Of a DNA stretch of 64,000 nucleotides, positions 53,339 through 62,649 are shown piece by piece. The DNA lies in assembly GCA_017453205.1 (NCBI GenBank), contig JAFTKO010000014.1, positions 1 through 64,000 on the forward strand, given 5' to 3'. The DNA is from Clostridia bacterium (GTDB taxonomy: Bacteria; Bacillota; Clostridia; Oscillospirales; CAG-272). The position numbers and the translations under genes were made by a program. Position 1 is the first letter of the stretch. The number at the start of each line of letters is the position of its first letter. The notes beneath the pieces are model-generated. The model saw only the letters and a program-made list of their open reading frames with translations, searched no databases and was not told where the DNA came from.

Positions 53339-55447
53339 TCAGTTTACAATGTCCCGATAGTTTTCCAACTTATAGAAACCGACGGAGTTGCCGCTGTGCC
53401 AATCGTTGGAGGCACCTGACGACTCACGCACAATATAGTAAAGGTCATCTCCATCGATCGCAAAGTCGGCATACTGCCAGCCGTGTGCAAATGCCGAAGC
53501 ATCGGCGTTCATCATTTCACGCTCGACCAGCAAGGTATCCTTGGTCTCCCAAGTCAGCAGGTCGCTTGAGGTCGATATGGCAAGCACCGTGCGTTGGTTG
53601 AGTAGCTTTGCTCCCGTATACAGGTTGGAAATACAGATGTACTTTTGGGTGCTCTCATCATAGCGGATGATAAACTTGGAAACGCCTGTTGGGAACGAGA
53701 TCAAACTGCCGCTGTCAAGCATTTCATATGCGGTGCCGTCAGCGGAAAGCTTGAGGATAGCGGCATAGCCCGCGCCGAGGACATTGTTGTTATTGCCGTA
53801 GCTGTCCTTGACATAGCCCTCGATACGCATGAGATTGTAGATACTGCCGTCGGGACCGAGAAGCAGATTGCACTCCTGCGTTTGCAGGCTCTCGTAGGTT
53901 TTGGCGGTCTCTGTTGCCAGCCAAGCTGTATCCAACAAGGTACGAACATCTGCAGATACCGTCCAACTGTCGGCATTCATCAGATCCGACGTGATCGGCG
54001 CGCTGATGGTACGGTCATTATACGCCTTGTACACACGGTCGTTTGCTAACAGTACCGTCGTGGGAGCGCCGCCACCGACACCGCTTGTCAGAATGGCGGT
54101 CTCCACGGTGCCGTCCGCGGTTAGGTGCGCGATCATCGCGTTACCCTGTGTAATATGGTTGCCAAGCAGCCAAACCTCGTTGTTCAAGGTAAACAGGCTG
54201 CCCCAACGCATTGCGTCCACCGTTCCGACCTCCACCCATGTCGTACCGCCGTCGGTACTCTTTTTGATATGGGTGACAACCGAAAATTCCTCCAAGGTGT
54301 GGCAGGTCTCGCTGACCTCATATGAAGCATACAGCACGGTGTTCCCGTTTTCGGTCGTTTTGGTGACCGACGGAGACGCACAGGTGTAAAAATGCTTTTG
54401 CGTGTAATCGCCGTCACGAACAAATTCGACGGTGGCGACCTCCACACGGCTCTGCTCACTGTTGTTGGCGGGCTCATAGGTGCTGTCCTTGAAAAAGTCG
54501 ATGATCCTTTGGCGATACTGCGTATTGGTATAGCCGTAATACGCGGTACTGCCGTCAAAAGTAGGTACCTCGGCGGGCAGGATCACCGCAAAGTTCGATT
54601 GGGTGTCGTGATAAAGCGAGTAATCCGACAGGCTTGCGCAAAGCTCGGTCAAGTTAACGTAGCTATCACTGTCCTTGGTCAAGGTTCTGCCAAAATAGCG
54701 CTCGGCAAACGCGGCGGGGATGAGAATATCACCGTCCGAAAGCCTTGCCGTGCGGCTGTAATCGGCGGGATCCAGTTTTTGCTTGTAGCCTTGATACAGC
54801 ACATTGGAACTGCCCACACTGACCGCCGCACCGCTGCCCATGCGTCGGATCAGCGCCTCAATCAAGAGCTGATCGTCCCGCGCATCGGCAAGCGTGGTAT
54901 AGGTCGCGTACATTTTTTCAAAGGACGAAAGATAGCCCGTGGTTTGGGTATCGAAGTAAGCGGATGCGGCATTGCAGTAGCTTTTTACCGCGGTGCAAAG
55001 GTTGACCAGCGCGGTATCGGTACTATTTTGCTCTGCCAATGCGGTACAATACTCACTGACCGATGATGACCACGAAAAGGTCTGCCCCATTGACGCGGTT
55101 ACGGTCAGTGTGACGATGTCGCTACCGTTGATTGCGGAAAGCGGTACGGTGTAATAATAGATATTCCCCTCGTACACCTTGCCGTCGGTCAGCTTTTCGT
55201 AGGTCTTGACGGTATCGGTATGGGTGATACCGTCAACCTTGGAGACTTTTAGCTCCACCTTGCCGCCCGTTTCCAGCGCGACGTCATTATAAGTCACGTA
55301 AAAGCGCATGAGTAAATTCTCTTCCAAGGCAACATTCTCACCGTAGCGCACAGCGGAAAAGAAGGTATCCGCCACGGTTGCCGAGGTCGGGAAAGACATC
55401 AGCAACAGCGGCATTGCCAGGGAGAACATCAACAGTCGTTTTTTCAT
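53339..55447 (-). CDS. Secreted beta-propeller protein, sialidase-like
   Basis: 702 aa from ATG 55447 with GGAGG 8 nt upstream. Signal peptide (MKKRLLMFSLAMPLLLMSFPTSA). Residues about 30-170 are the module also found in protein B (RYGENVALEENLLMRFYVTYND). A copper-amine-oxidase-N-like stalk follows (LYQGYKQKLDPADYSRTARLSDGDILIPAAFAERYFG). The last 350 residues form a propeller with an Asp-box (STDGGTTWVEVG) and repeated strands, ending NSVGFYKLENYRDIVN. This is the sialidase/BNR fold, but no FRIP motif or arginine triad is recognised. So hydrolysis or binding of a glycan is plausible, not shown. It shares its second half with the gene upstream. Confidence 0.78.
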   Translation of the reverse strand: MKKRLLMFSLAMPLLLMSFPTSATVADTFFSAVRYGENVALEENLLMRFYVTYNDVALETGGKVELKVSKVDGITHTDTVKTYEKLTDGKVYEGNIYYYTVPLSAINGSDIVTLTVTASMGQTFSWSSSVSEYCTALAEQNSTDTALVNLCTAVKSYCNAASAYFDTQTTGYLSSFEKMYATYTTLADARDDQLLIEALIRRMGSGAAVSVGSSNVLYQGYKQKLDPADYSRTARLSDGDILIPAAFAERYFGRTLTKDSDSYVNLTELCASLSDYSLYHDTQSNFAVILPAEVPTFDGSTAYYGYTNTQYRQRIIDFFKDSTYEPANNSEQSRVEVATVEFVRDGDYTQKHFYTCASPSVTKTTENGNTVLYASYEVSETCHTLEEFSVVTHIKKSTDGGTTWVEVGTVDAMRWGSLFTLNNEVWLLGNHITQGNAMIAHLTADGTVETAILTSGVGGGAPTTVLLANDRVYKAYNDRTISAPITSDLMNADSWTVSADVRTLLDTAWLATETAKTYESLQTQECNLLLGPDGSIYNLMRIEGYVKDSYGNNNNVLGAGYAAILKLSADGTAYEMLDSGSLISFPTGVSKFIIRYDESTQKYICISNLYTGAKLLNQRTVLAISTSSDLLTWETKDTLLVEREMMNADASAFAHGWQYADFAIDGDDLYYIVRESSGASNDWHSGNSVGFYKLENYRDIVN

Positions 55448-55458
55448 TGCGAACCTCC

Positions 55459-58020
55459 TTACGAGATCACACTCTGATAATCCTCGAGTGTGTAAAAGCC
55501 GATATAGTTGCCCGTGTGCCAATCGTTGGCGTCTCCCACCGATTCGCGCACCACATAATACAAATCTCCGTCCACGGTCACAAAATCCGCATAATGCCAT
55601 CCGTGCGCAAACGCGGAAACATCGCGGTTGATCATTTCACGCTCCACCAGTAACGCATCCTTGGTCTCCCAATTGAGCAGATCGGTTGAGGTCGAGATCA
55701 CCATCACGGTGCGCTGATTGAGCAGCTTTGCTCCCGTATAGAGATTGGAAACGCAGATATATTTTCCGCTTGCCTCATCATAACGGATACTGAATTTGGA
55801 AACGCCCGTGGGGAAATTTTTGATGAGCGCCCCGCTCTCGGGAACGGTATAGGTACTGCCGTCATCGGAGAGCTTGAGGATGGCGGCATAGCCCGCACCG
55901 AGGATGTTGTTGTTATTGCCGTAGCTGTCAACCACATATCCCTCAATGCGCATGACGTTATAGATTGCACCGTCGGGACCGATCAGCAGGTTGCATTCCT
56001 GCGTTTGTATGCCCGTAACCGCCTTTCCGCTTGCACTCTTGAGCCATGCCGCATCCAAAACACCGGTAATACGATTGGAAAGCGTCCAGCTGTCCGCGCT
56101 GAGGAGGTTGGCATTGACGGGAGCGCTGACCGTGCGGTCATTGTACGCCTTGTAGACACGTCCGTTTGCCACAAGTACAGTGGTAGGTCCTCCGCCGCCG
56201 ACACCCGACATCAGCGTTGCAGACTCCACTTTGCCGCCGGAGGTCACGTGCGCGATCATCGCATTGTTGGACAGGACATTGTTGCCGAGTAACCAAACCT
56301 CGTTGTTCAGCGTAAACGCCGAGCCCCAGCGCAAATCGTCCACCTGCCCCACCGCAGTCCATGTCACACCGTTGTCGGTACTCTTTTTGATGTAGGTCAC
56401 CGTATCCAGCTCCTCAAGGGTGTGCTTGGTTAACGTCATCTCATAGGTCACATAAAGCACGGTCTTTCCGTTTTCGGTAACGGTCGTAATACTCGGAGAG
56501 GCACATGCAGTGTAGGTCTTTGTGGTGTAGTCGGGGTTGTCGCGCAGATACTCGGAGGAAGCGATCACCACACGGCTCTGTTCACTGTTGTTCGCGGGCT
56601 CAATGGTGGTATCGGTAAAGAACTCGATCATGCGCTGAAGATATTGCGCGTTGGTATAGCCGTTGATCTTGCCGCTCTCGGAGAAGGATACCACATCGGA
56701 GGGCGTCAGTATTGCGAGCTTTTTCGCACTGTCGTAGTAGAGTGAAACATCACCCGAGCCCGCACACAAGGATGAGATATCCACATAGTTGTCCGAGGTT
56801 TTGGTCAGTGTTTTGCCAAAATATTTTTCGGCAAAATCGGCGGGGATCAGCACCTTGCCACCCGAAACCTTTGCCGCGCGGTGGTAATCGGAAGGATCCA
56901 GCTTTTGCTTGTATCCTTGATAAAGCACACTCGAGCTACCGATATAAAATGCTGCACCGTTGCCCATACGCTCCACCAATGCCTCGATAAGCTCTTGGTC
57001 AGATTTTGTACTCAGACTCAACTGCGTTGCGTACAGATATTCAAAGGAGGAAGCATAGGTGTTGTACACCTTTTGGTATTCGGTGATAAAGGTTTCGAGA
57101 TCAATTGTATAGTCCCTTCCAAAGCCGCTGTACAGATAATTGTCGGCCTCGGAAAGCTTGCAGTCGGTGCTGTCCTGTGCAATTTCCTCAAGCAATTTCT
57201 TCAGACCTTTGAAAAGCGCCTCGTTATCGGTAGCGCTGACGATCAAGCGGGTTCCCGAAACACAGATTGCAAAATCGTTGTTTCCCGCAAGCATAGCGTT
57301 GACCGCTTTTGTCTCACTGCGGCTCACGCCGGAACCGATCAAGATCTCATAGGTGTGCTCTTCGGCATCGGTAGAGATCGGAAGCGAAACACCGGTTTTG
57401 AGCTTGAATTGCCGTGACAAATAGGAAGCGCTCTCATGTGCGTATTCCTGCGCCTCGCTGTAAACAATGGTGTACTGTGATGCTCCGTTTTCCAACAGGA
57501 TCACCTCGTCACCGCTTGCGGCGGCATCGGGATTTTGACTGTAAAGATAGTTGTTGAGATCGGTAAAGGTAAAGCTGCCCGATGCGGCGCTCTCGGTCAT
57601 CAAGCGTTCCAAGGTCAGCACCAATCTCTCGGTCATTGTGGCGTCGGTCGAAAGCAGAATCAAATCGTCCCCGTCCTGCATCATCGCAAAATCACTTGCG
57701 GTAAGCGTTGCCTGTACCCTCGAGGTGGCATCGCGATTGGTATTCCCAACCAAAATTTCATGCTCGTAGCTTGAGCTGTCGTCACGAAGCTTGAGTGAAA
57801 CACCGTACAGTCGGTCAAACAGGGACCAAATACGGTCGGCAAGTGCACTGCCGTTCTTATCCGCGGAGCTGTAAACGATCACATAATCGGAGGTCTTGTT
57901 TTTGACCAGCTCCAAAAAAACGGTAGGCTCCGTCACAGGAGGCTCCTCGGGAGTGTTTTTGCACCCTGCCAAGCCGATCACCATAGACAGCGCAAGCAAC
58001 AGTAACAGTAATTTTTTCAT
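55459..58020 (-). CDS. Lipoprotein with two GH67N-like domains and a sialidase-like propeller
   Basis: 853 aa. Lipobox LAGC (Cys20). Two copies of an EI-LVGNTNR / EILIGSGVSR-type domain (about 30-165 and 175-300), which also occurs in MBL 3 and resembles the N-terminal domain of alpha-glucuronidases. Then the KQKLDPSDYHRAAKVSGGKVLIPADFAEKYFG stalk and a propeller with Asp-box STDNGVTWTAVG. The C-terminal 500 residues are close in sequence to the gene at 53339 (NEVWLLGNN..., VGGGGPTTVL, SYGNNNNILGAGYAAIL, EREMINRDVSAFAHGWHYADF). A tandem duplication with exchanged N-terminal modules. Substrate unknown. Confidence 0.8.
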   Translation of the reverse strand: MKKLLLLLLALSMVIGLAGCKNTPEEPPVTEPTVFLELVKNKTSDYVIVYSSADKNGSALADRIWSLFDRLYGVSLKLRDDSSSYEHEILVGNTNRDATSRVQATLTASDFAMMQDGDDLILLSTDATMTERLVLTLERLMTESAASGSFTFTDLNNYLYSQNPDAAASGDEVILLENGASQYTIVYSEAQEYAHESASYLSRQFKLKTGVSLPISTDAEEHTYEILIGSGVSRSETKAVNAMLAGNNDFAICVSGTRLIVSATDNEALFKGLKKLLEEIAQDSTDCKLSEADNYLYSGFGRDYTIDLETFITEYQKVYNTYASSFEYLYATQLSLSTKSDQELIEALVERMGNGAAFYIGSSSVLYQGYKQKLDPSDYHRAAKVSGGKVLIPADFAEKYFGKTLTKTSDNYVDISSLCAGSGDVSLYYDSAKKLAILTPSDVVSFSESGKINGYTNAQYLQRMIEFFTDTTIEPANNSEQSRVVIASSEYLRDNPDYTTKTYTACASPSITTVTENGKTVLYVTYEMTLTKHTLEELDTVTYIKKSTDNGVTWTAVGQVDDLRWGSAFTLNNEVWLLGNNVLSNNAMIAHVTSGGKVESATLMSGVGGGGPTTVLVANGRVYKAYNDRTVSAPVNANLLSADSWTLSNRITGVLDAAWLKSASGKAVTGIQTQECNLLIGPDGAIYNVMRIEGYVVDSYGNNNNILGAGYAAILKLSDDGSTYTVPESGALIKNFPTGVSKFSIRYDEASGKYICVSNLYTGAKLLNQRTVMVISTSTDLLNWETKDALLVEREMINRDVSAFAHGWHYADFVTVDGDLYYVVRESVGDANDWHTGNYIGFYTLEDYQSVIS

Positions 58021-58038
58021 TACGTCCTCCGCATCGGA

Positions 58039-59559
58039 TCAATTTGATCCGGTCTTGAAGTAATTGTCCACCAGATCCTGTAAAATTGCCTTATCCGGCT
58101 CATAATAAGAGAACAAGCCCGAGTAAATACTGCTGGTATCGCCGTTGTATACCAATGAGCGCACCGTTTGCGCCGCCTTAAAGCCGGCACCGCCAAGTAC
58201 GCCACCGATGTCGACGATCAGACTGTCATAAATGACCTCCAGCATATCGTAGCTTTCCTCATCCTTTGCGCGTCTGCGGCGGAGGTTGTCCTCGTAGTAG
58301 GTCTCGCGTACCGTTTCTTTGGACTTAAAGTTCATATCCTCCAAAACACGCCCGATATAATCCATATGCTCAGAGTCATCCTTCCAACTGATCGGCACAC
58401 CGACAGCGGTTGCATGCGAATAGTGCACAAAGGAATAATAGTCTGTTTGGATTTCATCATACTTAGGCGCGGGTACGATACCGACACCGAACTCACTGTC
58501 CACAAGGGTGGGCAACTGGTACATCATTTCAATGACGAACAACGCATTTCCGCTGTTAAAGACATCCGCCATCATGTTGGAGCTGGCACCGTTGGGCGAA
58601 ACATAGGAGGGCCAACGGTTGATCAAGAGTGCCGACTCGGTATCCGCCCAGTATTCCACGATCTTGGTAATGATATCCAAGTTCCGCGTGGAAAGATACT
58701 CCACACTCATCACATCTTGGTCATCCTTGGTCACCAACAGACCGCCCATGCCGTTAAACATCGTTTCCACTGCGGCATAGGTCGAGACCACACCGTAACG
58801 GTCGTTTTCGTTCCAAACACCGTCACCGTTTTCATTCTTGACCGCCTTGGTCATTTCCAGTAGCTTGGAATAGGTCCACTGATTGTTTGTTACCAAATCA
58901 TACGGGCTTTCCAAACCCGTATCCTGCACCATTCCCTTATTGAACATCACGGCGCCCACCGAGTGGAGCACCCACAGGTTGGCATCCCCCGTGAGCAGGA
59001 AAGATTTGTTGTCCACGGTACAAGCATCAATAATATCGGTAAACCAGTAGGGCTGTTGGGTGTCGATCACGGGGATGTTACTTGCCTCAATGAGAAGCCC
59101 GTTCCGAGCCAGATTGATAATGCCCGCAAGATCAAGGTTGACCAGATCAAAATTCACCATATCGGTCTGTACCAAATTATAGACCGTTGTGGGAAGGCTT
59201 TCCTTTGACTCGACCTCCACCACAATGTCAATGTTGTATTTGTCCTCCAAATAAGCATTGCGGTCGAATACCGACTGATTGATGCTGTCATCGGTGTATT
59301 CCTCCATGTCAAACTCTTCGTAGGAGGTACCGCCGTAGTTGGAACGCTGCAAAATGACAAATTCATCGCCTTCGTAGTCGATTGCTTCCAGCATCGGATC
59401 GTAGGATGGTTCGGTCTCTGCCCCGACTGCGTCGGTGCCGGTATCATCGGGGGTCTTTTGTTCGTCCTTTTGGCAAGCCGCCGTTGTAAACAGCATAATC
59501 ACCAAAAGTGCCAATGTCATAAGACGTGCAAAAATGCCGCGGGTAACTTTTTGTTTCAT
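58039..59559 (-). CDS. Extracellular solute-binding lipoprotein (SBP 3)
   Basis: 506 aa from ATG 59559 (aaaggag upstream). Lipobox TAAC (Cys29). Clear homologue of SBP 1 and SBP 2: EGDEFVILQRSNYGG, INQSVFDRNAYLEDKYNIDI, FNSGNALFVIEMMYQLPTL, GIVPAPKYDEIQTDYYSFVHYSHATAVGVP, and a VDIGGVLGGAGFKAAQTVRSLVY C-terminus. The ligand is unknown but likely the rhamnose-containing sugar that locus B degrades. No permease gene in the run. It lies between the glycyl radical enzyme and the propeller proteins. Confidence 0.83.
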   Translation of the reverse strand: MKQKVTRGIFARLMTLALLVIMLFTTAACQKDEQKTPDDTGTDAVGAETEPSYDPMLEAIDYEGDEFVILQRSNYGGTSYEEFDMEEYTDDSINQSVFDRNAYLEDKYNIDIVVEVESKESLPTTVYNLVQTDMVNFDLVNLDLAGIINLARNGLLIEASNIPVIDTQQPYWFTDIIDACTVDNKSFLLTGDANLWVLHSVGAVMFNKGMVQDTGLESPYDLVTNNQWTYSKLLEMTKAVKNENGDGVWNENDRYGVVSTYAAVETMFNGMGGLLVTKDDQDVMSVEYLSTRNLDIITKIVEYWADTESALLINRWPSYVSPNGASSNMMADVFNSGNALFVIEMMYQLPTLVDSEFGVGIVPAPKYDEIQTDYYSFVHYSHATAVGVPISWKDDSEHMDYIGRVLEDMNFKSKETVRETYYEDNLRRRRAKDEESYDMLEVIYDSLIVDIGGVLGGAGFKAAQTVRSLVYNGDTSSIYSGLFSYYEPDKAILQDLVDNYFKTGSN

Positions 59560-59660
59560 TTGGTTTCTCCTTTTTTTCTTTTGCGGCGGAGTACAGGCAC
59601 TCCGCAATGGTGGATGGGTGTACTATGTAAAAAGCTTTCCGGAAAAGCCTTCTACCAAGA

Positions 59661-61694
59661 TTAGGCGCGAAACTCGGCGCGGCGGATAATGTGGTTTTGG
59701 TAAGGCAGATCCAGCTCGTTAAAGTATCCGCTCCAACCCCATACACGAACGATCAAATTCGGATATTTTTCGGGATGCTTCTGCGCATCGAGCAACCGAT
59801 CGCGATTGATGGAATTGATTTGGAGCTGATGCCCCTTCAATCGGATAAAAAGCTGAACCAAGCGAGCAACCTTTTCGATACCGTCCTCATTGCGGAAAGT
59901 TGTATCATGAATCTCGATGGTCAAGGGTCCGCCGTTGATGATCTTTGTCATATCAAACTTGGTAAACGATTGGAGCACCGAGAGCGGACCGTTTACCCTT
60001 GCCGTCAATGACGGAGAGAAGCTGGACGCATATGGCTCAAACGCACGTCTGCCGTCGGCGGTCGCGGGGACCTTGCTTGCGCTCAAAAGATATTCCATGG
60101 CGCTTCCCGTCCCCGCGCGAAAGATACCGCCGCGGTCGTTGGGCTTTCCGTTCAGATAGGAAGAAAAGATCTCCATCAAGGCAATCGAAATATCGTCAAC
60201 AGCATCGTCGTTGTTGCCCATTTTCGGGCAATCCAACAAACGGAGCCGCAGTTCCTCACAGCCCTCAAAATTGCGTTCAAGTGCGTCGAGAAGCTCGCGC
60301 TTTCCAATGCTCTTTTCCTCAAAAACAGTCTTTTTAACAGCCGCAAGAGCATCCGCCGCATTGGAGATTCCCGCACCGTGACAGCCGTAATTGTTGTATT
60401 TTGCGGCAGCATCCGAAAAATCCAATCCTTTTTCCAAACAACCGTCGATATAAAGTGAAAGATAGGGCGATTGGCGCGCACAGGTGGAAAATTGGGATTT
60501 GGTATTTGCCTCTTCCATCAGCGCATCGCACTCTGCTCTGATCGCTTGCGCGACCTTCTCCCAAAGCTGATCGTAATTCTCACAGCCTTCCAGCTCGGCA
60601 TGCAGGGTGTCGTTGACAACCTTTGGAAAATTCATGGTAATGAAATTCGGAATATCAGCACCGCACCCGGGAATGATAAACTCCCAACAAGCAGCAACGG
60701 TATAATTGACGGCATCCTCATAATCATAGCCCAGCTTTACCAAACCGTCGATCACCACGTCGTCATTGCTGTACTGCGGAAAACCGAGGCCCTGTTTGGT
60801 CATATGCGTCCCCAACAAATACAGCGAGAACGGTGTTTCTTTGTTGACACGCAGATTGATCTTGGGATCAATCAAATTCAGCTCCATGGAAGCCTCCATA
60901 CAAAGCATCGAAAGATCGTTAAAGGCATCATGCCCGTTTGCATCGTAGCCGCCAAGCACCACGCTCTGTCCGTTATCCCCTTGTTGCATTCCTTGGTAAA
61001 GATCGGTGTCAAAATTTACGGAAACGAAAAACTCCTCCAAAATATCCAACAGATCTTCGCGTGCCACACCGCGGTCAAGGTCGGCTTGGTAATACGGGAG
61101 CATATATTGGTCAAAGCGCCCAATGGTCAAATGGACATTTGCGTTACAGCGAAGTGTGAAGATGATAAACTTCATAAACACGCACGCCTCGTAAAAGCTC
61201 CGCGGTGGCTTGTGCGGGACCTGCCCCAACGCACCGTAAAGCTCGGGGTGTGCCGCTTTTGCCGCCTCGCGGTATCGGTCGGCAAGGGCAAGCGCGGCAA
61301 CCACGGTCATTTCCAAGGCATCCAAAAACGACGTGTGTGTGGCATCCATGGTTCTGCGCTTTTCGCGAATCTCCTCCAATACGGCATCAAGCCCCTGTGA
61401 GAGGACGCGCTCGTAATTGGGAGTCAGATTTCCAAAGCCCCAACCGCTGATGTATCCGTCCTCGGGACGGGTGTAATAAGGAAAATCCTTTGCGTGTCGG
61501 TAAAAACCGATCCGCTCCCCTTCAAACAAAACCGCTTTTTCATGCTCCAGCATGATCTTGAAGCGGTAAGCGTCACGGTGATACCGATCCAAATGCTTGA
61601 TCTCGGCGTTGATATCCAAATCATTGGTTACCCGCCATGTCCGATACTCCCGTTTTTGTAAAATGGAAAGTAGGTTTTGAACTCGTTCTGTCAT
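59661..61694 (-). CDS. Glycyl radical enzyme of unassigned substrate
   Basis: 677 aa, shorter than pyruvate formate-lyase and diol dehydratases (about 760-850). The C-terminal glycyl radical loop RVWGWSGYF has the radical Gly at residue 653; the consensus is RVSGY-x-x-x. The catalytic-site segment is VNYTVAACWEFIIPG, with Cys-x-Glu as in dehydratases and decarboxylases. The barrel also carries LRCNANVHLTIGRFDQY and NNYGCHGAGISNAADALAA. It needs activation by the gene at 61710, 15 bp upstream in the run. In a rhamnose locus a propanediol-type dehydratase or a C-C cleavage would be expected, but the sequence does not decide. AAAGGAGG precedes ATG. Confidence 0.88.
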   Translation of the reverse strand: MTERVQNLLSILQKREYRTWRVTNDLDINAEIKHLDRYHRDAYRFKIMLEHEKAVLFEGERIGFYRHAKDFPYYTRPEDGYISGWGFGNLTPNYERVLSQGLDAVLEEIREKRRTMDATHTSFLDALEMTVVAALALADRYREAAKAAHPELYGALGQVPHKPPRSFYEACVFMKFIIFTLRCNANVHLTIGRFDQYMLPYYQADLDRGVAREDLLDILEEFFVSVNFDTDLYQGMQQGDNGQSVVLGGYDANGHDAFNDLSMLCMEASMELNLIDPKINLRVNKETPFSLYLLGTHMTKQGLGFPQYSNDDVVIDGLVKLGYDYEDAVNYTVAACWEFIIPGCGADIPNFITMNFPKVVNDTLHAELEGCENYDQLWEKVAQAIRAECDALMEEANTKSQFSTCARQSPYLSLYIDGCLEKGLDFSDAAAKYNNYGCHGAGISNAADALAAVKKTVFEEKSIGKRELLDALERNFEGCEELRLRLLDCPKMGNNDDAVDDISIALMEIFSSYLNGKPNDRGGIFRAGTGSAMEYLLSASKVPATADGRRAFEPYASSFSPSLTARVNGPLSVLQSFTKFDMTKIINGGPLTIEIHDTTFRNEDGIEKVARLVQLFIRLKGHQLQINSINRDRLLDAQKHPEKYPNLIVRVWGWSGYFNELDLPYQNHIIRRAEFRA

Positions 61695-61709
61695 AATCTC
61701 CCTCCTTTA

Positions 61710-62546
61710 TTATAAAATTTTGATGTCGATGCCGTAAGCCGCAAAAAGTTCGGGACGGGACGCGGGCGCTTGGTGCTCATCAAATGTCGGTGTATAGTCC
61801 CTACCCACCATCGCGTATTTTCCTCCCGCCATTTTATTGTAAGGGAGCAGCTCGGCATATGAAACGCCATTTTCCCGCAATAGTGAGGCAATGGAAGTCA
61901 AATTTTCCGCAGTGTCGGTCACTCCCGGAATCAGCGGAACGCGCACGACAAACGGGATGCGACTCTTTGCCAATAGCGTAAAATTCTCTAAGATCCAACG
62001 GTTGGAGACCCCCGTGTAGTGTAAGTGCGCCGCCTCGTCGATCAGCTTCAGATCGAACAGCACATAATCGAGCCGCGAGAGGATCTCCCGAAACAGCGTC
62101 GGCTCACAGTATCCGCTCGTTTGCAGTGCACGGTGTAGCTTTCCCTCCATCAAGTCGAGACAGCGTTTCAAAAAAACGGGCTGTGATAGCGGCTCCCCGC
62201 CCGAAAAGGTCACACCTCCGCCGGCCGCTTGCAAAAGTGACGCGTTTTTTAAAAGACGTTCCGTCAAAGCCCGGGGGGTATAGGTCTCCCCGCACAAACG
62301 CACCAACCCGCGCGGACAGGCACCGACGCTTTCCTGTGTCAGTTCCCCCGTTCCCGAGGACAAACAGCGACCGCAGTGTAAACAGCCGTTGGGGTTCCGC
62401 ACGTATTGTGCGTCAAACTCCTGCCCCTCGGGATTATGGCACCACATGCAACGAAGCGGACATCCCTTGAGAAACACCGTACTGCGAATCCCGGGACCGT
62501 CAAAGGTTGCAAATTCCTCTATTGAAAAAACAATTCCGTTTTCCAT
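61710..62546 (-). CDS. Glycyl radical enzyme activase (radical SAM)
   Basis: 278 aa. Installs the glycyl radical on the adjacent enzyme. The SAM cluster motif CPLRCMWCHNPEGQ lies near residue 29, and TFSGGEPLSQPVFL gives the GGE SAM-contact. An inserted second-cluster region CLHCGRC...CPRG (about 54-79) has four cysteines, enough for one extra [4Fe-4S], where some activases have two clusters. The start is ATG 62546 with AAGGTG upstream. First gene of the locus B run; a TATAAT at 62568-62573 sits just before it. Confidence 0.9.
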   Translation of the reverse strand: MENGIVFSIEEFATFDGPGIRSTVFLKGCPLRCMWCHNPEGQEFDAQYVRNPNGCLHCGRCLSSGTGELTQESVGACPRGLVRLCGETYTPRALTERLLKNASLLQAAGGGVTFSGGEPLSQPVFLKRCLDLMEGKLHRALQTSGYCEPTLFREILSRLDYVLFDLKLIDEAAHLHYTGVSNRWILENFTLLAKSRIPFVVRVPLIPGVTDTAENLTSIASLLRENGVSYAELLPYNKMAGGKYAMVGRDYTPTFDEHQAPASRPELFAAYGIDIKIL

Positions 62547-62567
62547 CGTTTTTCACCTTCCACAAAC

Positions 62568-62613
62568 ATTATATCAGTTTGCTGTTGACATTTAAAGAAA
62601 CTTGTTGTATAAT
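62568..62613. promoter_or_regulatory. Overlapping divergent promoters of locus B
   Basis: Plus strand, for the AraC gene: TTGACA (62585-62590), 17-bp spacer, TATAAT (62608-62613), near consensus. Minus strand, for the activase operon: TATAAT (62573-62568) with a poor -35 (TTTAAA at about 62596-62591), as expected of an activator-dependent promoter. The minus -35 lies inside the plus promoter, so the two compete for polymerase. Confidence 0.65.
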
Positions 62614-62649
62614 AGTAGACGGAATTTATCTTTTTTCACGGAGGTTGCT

